In this document: positions 35,080 through 45,108 of the stretch, in pieces
Layout: each line of letters begins with the position of its first letter
Position numbering within the stretch: position 1 is the first letter of the stretch
Assembly: GCA_038501625.1 (NCBI GenBank)
Contig: JAZAYU010001065.1
Span: 1 to 64,000, forward strand
Reading direction: 5' to 3'
Origin: Corbicula japonica
Lineage: Eukaryota; Mollusca; Bivalvia; Venerida; Cyrenidae
DNA: 64,000 nt
The notes under the pieces: model-generated
Databases searched by the model: none
What the model was told of the DNA's origin: nothing
What the model saw: the letters and a program-made list of their open reading frames with translations, nothing else
Program-made: the position numbers and the translations under genes

Positions 35080-35751
35080 ATATCACACCCTTCAGTGGGT
35101 GATAGAACGGAATGTTCACCCGAGACTGGTAATGTCAAACGAGGCGTTAGCCGAGGTTGACATTACCTGTCAAGGGTGAACATTATATAAATATCACATC
35201 CCATTGGGGGAAACAGTACGAAATGTTAACCCGAGAGAAGTAATGTCAACATTACCTTACTGTTGACATTACCTTCTCAAGGGTTAACATTTCGTACTGT
35301 TTCCCCCAATGGGATGTGATATTTATTTTATTACACCAACATTTGCTTTTTTTAGAGATCTTGACTATGACCAAATTAATTGCTTAACATTACATTTTGA
35401 GTTCAATGCTTAAAGAAGAGAAAAACAATCAAAACAGTAAAAAACAATTTATTCAACAAATTCAACATGTAATTTTTATTGTGCATTGAACAATATCATC
35501 TTACATTTGATCATCAAGGGTCAACTTTACAGTTTTTACTCACTTTGCATTAAAAAAGAAAGCATAGAAGTTAATTTGTAATCAGATTTCCAATATATTT
35601 ATTTTAGATCCACGCGAGGGTGACATGATGCTGTCGCATATGTGACAGTAGAGATTATCTCCCTGTGACGTCACATTACGCTATATAGTAAACTAATTAC
35701 GTGAGGTGTAATAAAACATTCTATCACCCACTGAAGGATGTGATATTTATT
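35080..35751. mobile_element. Nested foldback element (ligase intron)
   Basis: Outer arms ATCACACCCTTCAGTGGGTGATAGAA (35,081) and TTCTATCACCCACTGAAGGATGTGAT (35,719) are inverted. An inner near-perfect hairpin spans 35,188-35,326. A related right part (GTGACGTCACATTACGCTATATAG) recurs at about 35,950. Confidence 0.75.
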
Positions 35752-36305
35752 TTATTATACCGAACAAAATAATTCGGAAACTTTTACAAATTTATTCAAC
35801 AATGATATTAACACAAAATAAAAAGTCAAGTTAATCAATAAAACATTAATTTAACTGTCAGTAAAATCATTAACGCACGCGAGGGCTGATTCGTAATGTC
35901 AAGCGGGCGTATAGGTAATGTCAAGAGGGTAACATTAGGGATTGTCAGCATGTGACGTCACATTACGCTATATAGTAAACTAATCATGTGAGGTATAATA
36001 ATAATTGTTATTGCTTTTGCAGGTAAATTACTATTTTATAGTCAAAATGTGTAACAAAACTGAAGATAAGTTATAAATAGGAAAATAAGTGTTAGTTCTT
36101 TCAAAATGCAGTAACTAAAATATAAAAATGTCAGTGATTACAACTTTTCCTTTGATGTGCCCCATATAACTTTAGAAGTTTCTTAGCATATGTAAAACAC
36201 TGGAAATCAGCAAATAAAATATGAAATTGTTAATGAGCAAATTTTGTGTAAGTACTGTCTACAGTATTTCCAAATTCTATGAAAATTTATGTTTCATTAT
36301 CTTAC

Positions 36306-36449
36306 CATATGTTTTAGTTTCTGGATGATACAAGATCATTTCCCCATCCAGAATGCAGGTTCTGACATCAGGTTTAAACAACTTGTGTATAAAAGGTGTG
36401 ATTCCCATCAAACTGGTTGGAGCCAAATGTAGCAGTGTACTCGTTACCA
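36306..36449 (-). CDS. LIG4: Ligase IV exon 2 of 14, with a one-base frame change
   Basis: The 5' part continues exon 1 in frame (SGNEYTATFGSNQFDG). The 3' part reads ITPFIHKLFKPDVRTCILDGEM one base out of step. The switch falls at GATGGGAATCACA, about 36,401-36,413. The exon is 144 nt, and neighbouring phases require one base fewer or two more. Exon 3 agrees with the second frame. Confidence 0.88.
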
Positions 36450-36462
36450 CTGAAACCATATA

Positions 36463-37444
36463 TGAGGTCTGTCCGGAAAGTTCATATACTAGTTTATTTT
36501 TTACACTAAAGCAATACATACATAAAACAAATTTGGCCAGCAGATACATACATATCTAACAAACAAATTTACAAAAAAACTGTCAGGCTGTGATAAACAT
36601 TAACATAATAACAGTCCTTACATCCAACATATATACATGATCACGGAGCACTTTTAAACGTCATCAACGTCAAATGAATGTCACGTCATAATTCCTTCTC
36701 AAAATATCGCCCACACGATTTTACGCATTTCTGATGCCGGTTGACCGATTAGTGGTATACCCCTTTGTACCATTCTCGGTCAAAACCAGATATCGCTGAT
36801 CTAACACCAACGCAAAGTTCTTCAAAATCTGCAAATCTTTTCCTGCTCAATTCCGACTGTTCTAACGCGTTCTACGTAATTCGGCTCTTCTACTTTCGGT
36901 CGTTCGCTTCGTTTCTTATCTAACACATTTTCATCCCCGCTTCTAAATCTGCTTTACCACTTAAACACAAGTTTCCTTGAACATTTACCGGTCGTATCTG
37001 CTTTTGAAATAAACTTCCACGTCTCAGTTGGTGTCATATTAGCATAAACACAAAACTTGATAACACTCCGTTGCTCCGTCCGTGAAATTGATGTCATTTT
37101 TCAAAACACCCCCAATGCGCCTAACGGTCGTTTACAACTTTTTCACCAAATGTCATGCAATGATATCAAATAACTTCGCGTAAGTAAAAACGCGTTAGGC
37201 ATAAAACTTTAATTTTTATTAACTTTTATTTTGAGTAGCTACTGTCATGGAATCAAAGTGCTCCGTGAACTGTCGGTCGTGTTACCATGGCGATGGGCAT
37301 TTTGCGAATATTATTGTTATCATGTCTATTAATTTAGAAATATGTAGCCAATACATACTTGAGCAAAATACCAAAACAGCTTATTAATATGATTGCTTAT
37401 AATTATTCTGTAGCCTTGTCTACGAACTTTCCGGACAGCCCTCG
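36463..37444 (-). mobile_element. Degenerate Tc1/mariner element
   Basis: Inverted ends TGAGGTCTGTCCGGAAAGTTC and (in inverse) CGAGGGCTGTCCGGAAAGTTC, flanked by TA on both sides. On the minus strand near 37,099 a decayed N-terminal transposase reads ATGACATCAATTTCACGG... with an EQRSVIKFCVYANMTPTETW segment like the mariner helix-turn-helix, then stops. At 982 bp it is shorter than an autonomous element. Confidence 0.85.
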
Positions 37445-37446
37445 TA

Positions 37447-37611
37447 CAATCAAACCTGTAATAAGCAGCCATCTAAGGGAGTGACAAAAAGTGGCTGCTT
37501 TATACAGCTTAAGACAAAGATAAGAACAAAATGTCAGTATATGGCATATTCAAACTTATTTAAGGCAGCAGGTTGCTGAATGCAGGTGGCTGCTGAGGCA
37601 GGTTCAACTAT
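37447..37611 (-). mobile_element. MITE family B, copy 2
   Basis: Inverse of the copies at 17,514 and 40,081: CAATCAAACCTGTAATAAGCAG at one end and CTGCTGAGGCAGGTTC at the other. The mariner lies directly against it. Confidence 0.75.
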
Positions 37612-37893
37612 AAACAAAATTCTAAAGTGGATCCAAGCACTACTTCCTGTTAAAAACTTCTAATTTATCTTCTTCAGTTGAACCTGCCTTAACAAATGCT
37701 TTGATCATATTTAAAATTTTTTTACTTACAAAGAACTCTTTTAATGAATCAGTTAATACCATAACCAACTACTTCTAAAAACTTCATGATATTGCATTCT
37801 GACACAGAAAAATCTATTAACTTAAAGCTTGAACAATCTGAACAATCCTGTTTTAAATAACTTCTATCTATTCCATTTTCATATTTCTGTTAC

Positions 37894-38000
37894 CTTCTTG
37901 AGAAATATTTGTAGTCACCGCCATCTTTGTGCAGTAACATTCTTTCTCCATCATATTTGGTCTCTATGAAATACTGTTTACCATCCATCAACTTTTCTAC
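37894..38000 (-). CDS. LIG4: Ligase IV exon 1 of those found (motif I, nucleotidyl lysine)
   Basis: [21 protein letters not shown] holds the KxDG active-site lysine that receives AMP. Acceptor TTTTTCAG, donor AG|GTAACA. It starts at phase 0, so a further coding exon should precede it. Confidence 0.92.
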
Positions 38001-39217
38001 CTGAAAAACAACAACATACTAGGTACAGTCACATAAAACATGAGAACAACAGGGTGCAGGGTTGAAGGTTATAAAGCTGAGCATGGAAACCAGTCTCAAA
38101 TCTCAAGCATCTGATTGGCTGAAATGGCGACTGGTGGAAACCAGTCCTATCTTCATTTTAAACTGTTCAATTGAAACATTAATACATAGGCTTCAACACT
38201 TTATTTTATCTGGTAAGTTGATAACATTAATTTTTAGATAAAACTAACTTAAGGCACTTTAAGGTTGTCAACAAAAATTTAAGAGATTTAATGGTGAAAC
38301 ATAAACTATGTGTCGTCCGGAGTCGTTAACCTGGCGCAGCAAGAGCCAGTCTTTTGTGTAACAGAGTTCCTACACCTTGTAGATAGTCGGTAAAAAACTT
38401 CCGATATCACACGATCTCCCAAACCGTTCTAGCACAAGCATATACGACCCGACATATTATGCTTAGTTCGGGCGCTAACTATAGGGTAATCCAGCTGACC
38501 AAATTACGTATTTGCTGATATTGAGGCAAACTCATCGCAGAGGTTATTTCCCTTTATAGTTCCTTGAAAGTCCCCTTAAATTATACTGTAGCTGTAACTG
38601 TAAGGGGAGGTACATGTTATCGTTGCAAAGAGTATGCTTCACAATATCAACACATGTTTATCGCAGTCATCTGGGCCTAAGATAATAAAACTAAATCAGC
38701 CTATTGATATAATATCTTTTAATGTTCCTTCAGTGCATTTTAACGGTTTTCAACAAACTTCAGTGGTTTTTGTCTATCATATATACTCAGCAAAAATAAA
38801 AGGTACCGTCTTTCCTACCAAAAATTTTAAAACAAAAGAAAAATTTTAATTTTTTCTTTGAACAAAACTGCATTTCTGTAATCATTACAAAGAAATAAAA
38901 TTTTCCTAAAATTTTGCAGTCATGATTTGGTTATCTTTTCCTTTGTTATTATTAGGGTTTAAAGAAAAAGTTAGTGATTTTAAACAACATCTTCATTTAT
39001 TGGAATCAAATCAATTTCTACATTTCTTGATGTCAATAAAATCACAAAACATTCTTTAATAAAACAATGATTCCTCGATAAACAACGAAAGAAATCCAAC
39101 CATTTCAATTTACCTCCTTTTTAAATTGAATATGTAGTGTTTGGTATTTCATTATTATTTTTTATTCGACGGGCAGGGCTAGGTGTTGAAGATTATGTTC
39201 GTGAAAAACTAAACTTA
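38001..39217. other. Upstream of the ligase exons, no coding exon found
   Basis: This is where the ligase DNA-binding-domain exons should begin. No segment resembles that domain on the minus strand. A family C MITE sits at 38,075-38,165. Confidence 0.45.
38075..38165. mobile_element. MITE family C, copy 3
   Basis: GGAAACCAGTCTCAAATCTCAAGC, GATTGGCTGAAATGGCGAC and inverse GGAAACCAGTCC. Confidence 0.65.
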
Positions 39218-39433
39218 ATAACAACTGAGATTAACTATTAGTAATAAAACACCATTCAAAGCGTTCCTGATATAACAACTGAGATTAACTATTAGTAACA
39301 AAACACCATTCAAAGCGTTCCTGATATAACAACTGAGATTAACTATTAGTAATAAAACACCATTCAAAGCGTTCCTGATATAACAACTGAGATTAACTAT
39401 TAGTAATAAAACACCATTTAAAGCGTTCCTGAT
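39218..39433. repeat. 54-bp tandem repeat, exactly four copies
   Basis: Unit beginning ATAACAACTGAGATTAACTA and ending AAGCGTTCCTG. 216 bp equals 4 x 54. The copies differ at only two or three positions, so the array is young. Confidence 0.93.
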
Positions 39434-40080
39434 TAAATGAAAATATGTTAATGAGAATTTAAGCTTTAAAGTTGTTACCTTTTATGTTTGTTCAGTATAT
39501 ATAATTTTTGTAAATGGAAAGATGCACGGAAGACTGTCGTAACTACATTAAAGTAAAGAAGGAGTAAAACAGTCTCGCGTGCAACGCCCGATATATTATC
39601 CACAGTTAGATTGTCATTGAGATCTGTAATCTACCTTCACGATCAAAAAATTATTGTTCTAATCATTTTGACTTACAGTGCTTATCAGTTTTAGTAAACA
39701 TTGAATACAGTAGATCTAGGATATTGTGGCATTCAAGTACTGAAGATCGTTTTATAATAATATTCTCTTTACAGTACAATGTAGTTCACTTCCTGAATAA
39801 TAATGAACGCTTGTTGACTTAAGTGATAGTATTGTCTGTTCATATGTCTGTACATGTCATAAATGATACCGACATGAATTCTTTAGGATATTGGAAACGT
39901 TGGGATGCAAGAACTCACATAGGTTGAGGGTTATCGGTATTGTCGCTGGTTCATCATTTTAAGCTTCTGTGTATAAGCGCAACTGGATAATTTTGACAGT
40001 CGTCATTGCACCGTCAGAGCAACAAAAAAATCTCTGCAGTTTAAAACAACTTTGCAAAAATGATCGTTATTTATTAATGT

Positions 40081-40250
40081 ACAGTGAAACCTGCCTGAGC
40101 AGCCACCTGCGAATAGCAACCACCTGTCCTAAACAGCCAGTTTGAATATGACCAAAACTGACATTTTGCTTTCTATAACAGCCACCTGTCTTTAGAAGCC
40201 ACTTTTTGTCACTCCCTTAGGCGGCTGCTAAATACAGATCTGACTGTATT
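40081..40250. mobile_element. MITE family B, copy 3
   Basis: ACAGTGAAACCTGCCTGAGCAG and inverse CTGCTAAATACAGATCTGACTG ends. Same orientation as copy 1. Confidence 0.78.
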
Positions 40251-41279
40251 TAAATTTTACATACGTTAAGAAAATTAAGAACAGTAAAGAATAATAGCCA
40301 GACCTAAACATTCCCTAAAATACTAATAGTTGTTAAAATCAGAACTTCAATTTCAACGCAAAATTCCGTATTAAAGTCGCGGTAAAACTTGTAATTTCCC
40401 TCTACCATTTCAGGAATCAACGGATAGGAGCAGAATTCAGTTGGCTTTTAACGTCAGTCGTTATTTCTTTCCAAGCTTTAATAAATTTATACTTAAAGCG
40501 AAAATGAAAATTACGTACACCGCTATCAAATATGCAAACACTTACCATGACTGCTCATGGATCTACCGTCCGCTCCTGGATCTGTCTGTTGACGGGAGTG
40601 TTGAAAAATAGTGGATTTCACTTTTTACTGCGACTTGAAAACACAACAAGTATTCACTTTCTACCTATTTAGTGTTGTGACAGAAATATTGTGTCCCGAA
40701 AACTGCCATTTAATCATAAGTTCAATGTAAGTCTGATTACAACATCATTGTTCCTTCATATAGTTCGACCTTGAAAAATAATGTTTACGTGTTTTACTTT
40801 TTTGAAAATCTGGCCCTATATTCGACAAATTGACAATTTAACATTTTATTTTATGAGCAAAACATTTTACATGTATGCTATACAACGGCGATATTTAAAT
40901 ATATACATGTTTGAACGGATTAAAGATAAATCAGCTGTGTTCATGGGCATTACCTCTGTTATTTACTTCCTTTTTTGTGACGGCGGTCCTCTGAGGGGAA
41001 CGCATATTTCTCAAAATTTCAATTCATGCAAACGTAAAATGTAAAGACACGCGTTAAAAGATTGATAAGAAAAATAACTAACACTGTTGAGTTCGATATC
41101 TGTTGTTTACCAGGTTCTCAGTTATAAAAACGATCTGTTAAAATTGTAATGAAGTTTTAACATGTAGAAATAAATCTATAAATAGCGTGACAATAACAAA
41201 CTTTTAACACAACAAATTTTCATAACGATATATTTTAACTAAAAAAACTCTAAACTTTATGTGTGACAACAATGCTGGT
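40251..41279. other. Intergenic, nothing recognised
   Basis: AT-rich. An 87-codon open frame at 40,781-41,044 has no signal, domain or conserved pattern and is not called. Confidence 0.4.
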
Positions 41280-42115
41280 AACTATTTGACTGTTTTAATT
41301 TACTTTGTTTTGAGTTCTGCCTTTCAAATAACTTTAATATTGAACTTAATTTTGCATATATCTTTGAAAGTCGTTGTCATATTAACTTAATAATTGGAAT
41401 ATTTTATCTACATGAACAAAGACATCTGGGACAACAAGAATGATAACTTCTGTCTGACTACTATTGACTAGTTCCCTATTAAAATGATTAAAATATGAAA
41501 CCTCATGTTGCCTTTAACATTGTAAGTGATTATCCTTTAAGCCTTATACTTAGGAAATATATATAATTTGCATGAGCAACGTCAACTGTAAAAACAACTG
41601 TGATAATTCTTATAATAATTATTGTTATTTTAGCTATGTCCCTTTGAAATGACTTAATATGAAACTTAGTGTTGCCTTTAACTTGAAAAAGAACTAGTTA
41701 TTTTAACTTTAAGCTAATACTTGGTATATATCATCTGGATGAACAAAAAATTAATGCATTTTGACAAAAAATGAAAACTCATTTTTCACTATTTTTCTAG
41801 TTAATAAACTTATAAATTGAAAAGTATTTGTTCTTTTGACACAATACTTGATATATGTCATCTGTATTAATGAAGTTATATCTGTTTTAAGTTATGCTCC
41901 TTTGAAATGATTTAACATTGAACTTAATTTTGCTTAAAACTGAAATATAAAAAAGACAATACCTGATAAATTATCATTTAAACAGTAATTATGTTGTATG
42001 GCAATAAAACTTGGAGTAAATCTTTTATCATATATGATGAAACATAGGCCCACGTTTCAACTTTTTGCGAGTAGGCAAGACATTTGCTTCGCGGAACACC
42101 AAATTTAAGTTGATA
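41280..42115 (-). mobile_element. Tandem-repeat-bearing element, inverse copy
   Basis: On the minus strand it starts GTGTTCCGCGAAGC and GCAAAAAGTTGAAACGTGGGCCTATG, like 700-757. About four worn monomers follow, with ATGATATATACCAAGTATT and GGCAACACTAAGTTTCAT cores. Confidence 0.7.
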
Positions 42116-42127
42116 AAGGTCTCAGCA

Positions 42128-42235
42128 TTAGATGATATTGCCTCTACCTAGGAGTGAACCTGCAACGTCACGGCGACAGCGCCTAGCCCTGCAATACCGA
42201 CGACTCAACCAATTGAGCTAACCGGGAAAACCCCC
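42128..42235 (-). other. tRNA-derived SINE-like fragment
   Basis: On the minus strand GGTTAGCTCAATTGGTTGAG is a good A box/D arm, and GCAGGTTCACTCCTAGG is a B-box-like T arm. The part between is too long and unpaired for a working tRNA. It abuts the repeat element. Confidence 0.5.
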
Positions 42236-42406
42236 AAAACGATAGCCTTGATATACGCTATCATCACTGCAAGACATTGGTAACGGTTATCTTACTGATA
42301 ACAGTACTGACTATATGTACGGGGATACTTTTTACGGCCACCACACTGCACAAATAGCGCTACTGTGACTTTCAAACATAAACACCTTATTCACCTTCAT
42401 TATAAT

Positions 42407-42703
42407 TTATTTTGTCTGTGGTGCGATCGTGAACGTGCCGTTTTCATTGTGCACCAGTGTGATAGTTCCAATGTTTCCAAGCTGTGTAAACCGTACTTGA
42501 ATTTTCTCTGTAACTTCAATTAGTAGGAGATAATTCTGCAAGAGCCATGACAGAATGCTGAGTGTAACTGCAGACTTTATTTTCTGAAAATCAGCTGCTG
42601 CACCGATTACAAAATTCGTAAATGAGACGACCCATGCGAAAATGTGTTTTGGGGAAATTGACATCATTCCTTGAAATAATGTCAAAGACGTAGCAGACGA
42701 CAT
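42407..42703 (-). CDS. Hypothetical 98-aa protein
   Basis: ATG at 42,703 (ATCAATGTCGTC), TAA at 42,407. The middle (about residues 20-65) is fairly hydrophobic, with one stretch around LSILSWLLQNYLLLI that could be a membrane segment. The C-terminus is polar, with VHNENGTFTIAPQTK. No family is recognised. It lies 658 bp downstream of the repeat membrane protein on the same strand and could be a separate small gene or a 3' exon. Codon pattern and neighbours give weak support only. Confidence 0.35.
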   Translation of the reverse strand: MSSATSLTLFQGMMSISPKHIFAWVVSFTNFVIGAAADFQKIKSAVTLSILSWLLQNYLLLIEVTEKIQVRFTQLGNIGTITLVHNENGTFTIAPQTK

Positions 42704-43234
42704 TGATTATTTGCAAATCGCGAAAATAATTAGTGATTAACACGAATTTGAAAAATTACATAATGAGTAATAGAAAATAGAATATAAAGCTGTGCTCTTT
42801 CTAAACGAGTGAATATACATTATTTCGGAGTTTACGAGTGAAAAATATTTCTATCTTTCACTGGTAAAAACAAATATTCTTGTTCTTTTATGCTTTTGGT
42901 GCACAACTTGTGTGAATTTGACAGATAACTTGCAATAAATGGCGCCAAAACGGTTGTTTATAACGTTACGTCATGATGTCATATACCCAAATTTGAACCC
43001 GTTTACTAAAGGTTCTCATTCGAAATTCAATGTGCGTTTGAAAACCAACGTAAAAAACAGTGAAAATAAAAATAATGTTCCACTGTTTGAAAACATTGAA
43101 ATACCACTTTTATTTCACCGAGAAAAGTCCTTAATTTTCTGGAAAACAAAAAATAAACTTAAGTTCAGCAATTATTCATTTTATTGATGTATTTATTTTG
43201 AATTATATTTTCTAATCAGCGATGGAATAATCAA

Positions 43235-43350
43235 TACAAATCATCAGCTGCATGTAAATAACAATTCTTCCAAATAATAAAGGAACACCCTCACCACATT
43301 TTGCAGAGCGAAAATATATTCAGATATGTTTCAATTACATGTACCTTCTA
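43235..43350 (-). pseudogene. Worn duplicate of the 3' part of the repeat membrane protein
   Basis: On the minus strand GAAACATATCTGAATATATT followed by GGTGTTCCTTTATTATTTGG matches 43,480-43,565 (GAAACATACCTGAATATAGT...GGTGTTCCTTTATTGCTTGG). Stops and indels break the copy, so it is a decayed tandem duplication about 240 bp downstream of its source. Confidence 0.6.
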
Positions 43351-43360
43351 ATAACAATGC

Positions 43361-44485
43361 CTACAAACAAAAAATAGGATCAACTAGAACAAATGTCTGC
43401 AGTACCCACCGGGCTATAATTATATTTAAATATTTTTCAGTTATCAACTGTTGATAAATCGGAAGATTTGGCCGATTTCTATACAAATAAATAACAACGC
43501 CTCCAAGCAATAAAGGAACACCAATTTCTTGCAGTGCTAAAACTATATTCAGGTATGTTTCATGAAGACGTGAGTTTAAGTAACTGCAGTAATCACTGAC
43601 GAAAGCATCAATCTTTGATTGAAGAAATTCACTGTTAGCACTCTCGGCTTCTTTAAACGATACTATAGTGTACTGTGGTTTAAATTCATGTGCTGTGTCA
43701 AAATAGTTTCGTTTCCATCTAAAACTATACTTCTGCATTTGAATAAACCTGCCAACATCACCTATACAGCCTTTGAAAATCAATCTAAAAACAAAGAAAG
43801 TAATAATATACATCACAGTGTATCCAACAAATGCACAAAAACGATCTCTCGCCCTGGAAAAGCCAAATTTCATTCTTACAAACAGCAGCTGAAATAAAAG
43901 AGGAAATAACAATGATATGATCATGAGAATATTTCCTTCTGCCTCATTGATTATGTACGCGATATAAACAATGATCAGAATGAGTGAAAACACTCTTGTG
44001 AATCCCCTTCTCAGCATAGTCGTTATAGAGTTACTGCCAGAAACAAAAGGTCCTACTAATAGCTTAAGAAATACAGCATAAAGATTGGGAAGATAAACTG
44101 TGCTTATTGTAAAAAGTTCATTTAGTGGATCATAAGGCTGTGCTGTAGAACAGTCGATGTCACGGTTGTTAGGTGCCTCATCAGTCTGTATTGACTGTGC
44201 TGTAGAACTGTCGATGTCACGGTTGTTAGGTGCCTCATCAGCCTGTATTGACTGCTGTAGAACTTCGATGTCACGGTTGTTAGGTGCCTCATCAGTCTGT
44301 ATTAAATGTGCTGTAGAACTGTCGATGTCACGGTTGTTAGGTTTCTCATCAGTCTGTATTAACTGTGCTGTAGAACTGTCGATGTCACGGTTGTTAGGTG
44401 CCTCATCAGTCTGTATTAACTGTGCTGTAGAACTGTCGATGTCACGGTTGTTAGGTGCCTCATCAGTCTGTATTAACTGAGACAT
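43361..44485 (-). CDS. Orphan membrane protein with six 19-residue N-terminal repeats
   Basis: The ATG at 44,485 (ACAATGTCTCAG) gives 374 codons, TGA/TAA-free to 43,361. A GTG-initiated extension upstream is less likely. Residues 3 to about 116 are six repeats of QLIQTDEAPNNRDIDSSTA, very hydrophilic and acidic. Repeat 4 has two small deletions that together restore frame. The rest holds several hydrophobic segments: around LYAVFLKLLVGPFV, VFSLILIIVYIAYII, LMIISLLFPLLFQLLFV and VGYTVMYIITFFVFRLIF, then a polar loop (SKIDAFVSDYCSYLN) and a last hydrophobic stretch IGVPLLLGGVVIYLY. No family is recognised. A possible donor (CCG|GTGGGT) near the end means it might be one exon of a longer gene. 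Confidence 0.55.
   Translation of the reverse strand: MSQLIQTDEAPNNRDIDSSTAQLIQTDEAPNNRDIDSSTAQLIQTDEKPNNRDIDSSTAHLIQTDEAPNNRDIEVLQQSIQADEAPNNRDIDSSTAQSIQTDEAPNNRDIDCSTAQPYDPLNELFTISTVYLPNLYAVFLKLLVGPFVSGSNSITTMLRRGFTRVFSLILIIVYIAYIINEAEGNILMIISLLFPLLFQLLFVRMKFGFSRARDRFCAFVGYTVMYIITFFVFRLIFKGCIGDVGRFIQMQKYSFRWKRNYFDTAHEFKPQYTIVSFKEAESANSEFLQSKIDAFVSDYCSYLNSRLHETYLNIVLALQEIGVPLLLGGVVIYLYRNRPNLPIYQQLITEKYLNIIIARWVLQTFVLVDPIFCL
44110..44480 (-). repeat. 57-bp coding tandem repeat, six copies
   Basis: Unit of 57 bp with the core GTCACGGTTGTTAGGTGCC (plus strand). Copies are nearly identical apart from one A-to-K change and the shortened fourth copy. The opposite strand is also open through most of the array. 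Confidence 0.9.
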
Positions 44486-44978
44486 TGTTTTGATGTTGGT
44501 CTTAATGATAATGTCAGTTTTTTTTCTCTGCAGACGCACTTTTATCCTCCAGTAATTCCATAATTTGTTTTGAGTCTAAAATAGAGTGAATCGTCAAACT
44601 TGCACGGTGTTTCGGCAGGGTGGACAAGAAAAGTTGAAACCTACGTCGGCATTTCTTCGTAAGTTTATCTTAATGTGCTCGGGAAAGCACAGTACAGCAG
44701 TTTTGTTGACAAGTTACTTGTCCGGGTTTTTTTAATGTTAGTATGCTAAAAGAGCAGCCCACACGTTCATGATCAGCTCTGAAACAAGAAAACGGCGTTG
44801 GAAAATTTCGGAACTACGAATAGCTTTTGAACAAATTACTGAATTTCGATCTCTACTCTTGAAACAATTAAAAATGTTCTACAGAAACAGAGCACATTAG
44901 TTGTCTTAAATTCAAATGAATGTCATACCTATTTTTCTTGAGTTTTAATTATGCTCGGGTCTTTATATTGTTTTAAGG
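44486..44978. other. 5' flank of the repeat membrane protein
   Basis: No coding feature. No TATA or leader could be assigned. Confidence 0.35.
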
Positions 44979-45108
44979 AATGATTCTTATTTTGGTGCGG
45001 TTCGTGCAGCTTGGACATGCACGCGAGAGCTAGCGCGCTTTATGGTAAATTTGCCAGCTCTCGCGTGCACGTCCAATCTGCATGAACCGCACCAAAATAA
45101 GAATCATT
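44979..45108. repeat. 130-bp hairpin, 53-bp arms
   Basis: Left arm 44,979-45,031 (AATGATTCTTATTTTGGTGC...GCGAGAGCT) and right arm 45,056-45,108 are inverse with three mismatches. The loop is 24 nt. Confidence 0.92.

Larger units (their letters stand above)
25424..38000 (-). pseudogene. LIG4: DNA ligase IV, 14 exons (catalytic core to BRCT2), N-terminus not found, disrupted
   Basis: DNA ligase IV joins double-strand breaks in non-homologous end joining with XRCC4. Exons in gene order: 37,894-38,000; 36,306-36,449; 34,525-34,726; 33,641-33,777; 32,921-33,066; 32,584-32,751; 31,504-31,641; 30,816-30,962; 30,061-30,178; 29,216-29,348; 27,789-27,928; 26,989-27,082; 26,201-26,353; 25,424-25,571. 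All have AG/GT borders, and phases agree throughout except in the second exon. Encoded in order are motif I (KYDGER, nucleotidyl-lysine), [20 protein letters not shown], the OB-fold, an inter-BRCT linker with KKKRK, and two BRCT domains. About 658 codons match the C-terminal 650 of a roughly 910-residue protein. Two lesions: in-frame TAG in the fifth exon and a one-base frame change in the second. No DNA-binding-domain exon was found beyond 38,000. It is either an unprocessed truncated copy or the true gene with assembly damage. Confidence 0.9.

Noticed and set aside
42939..43187. 82-codon plus-strand frame starting AATAAATGGCGCC
   Set aside because: Low-complexity K/N-rich protein without features; random opening is likely in AT-rich DNA.
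44157..44480. 107-codon plus-strand frame opposite the 57-bp repeats
   Set aside because: It is the antisense of the minus-strand coding repeat, open only because the unit length is a multiple of three.
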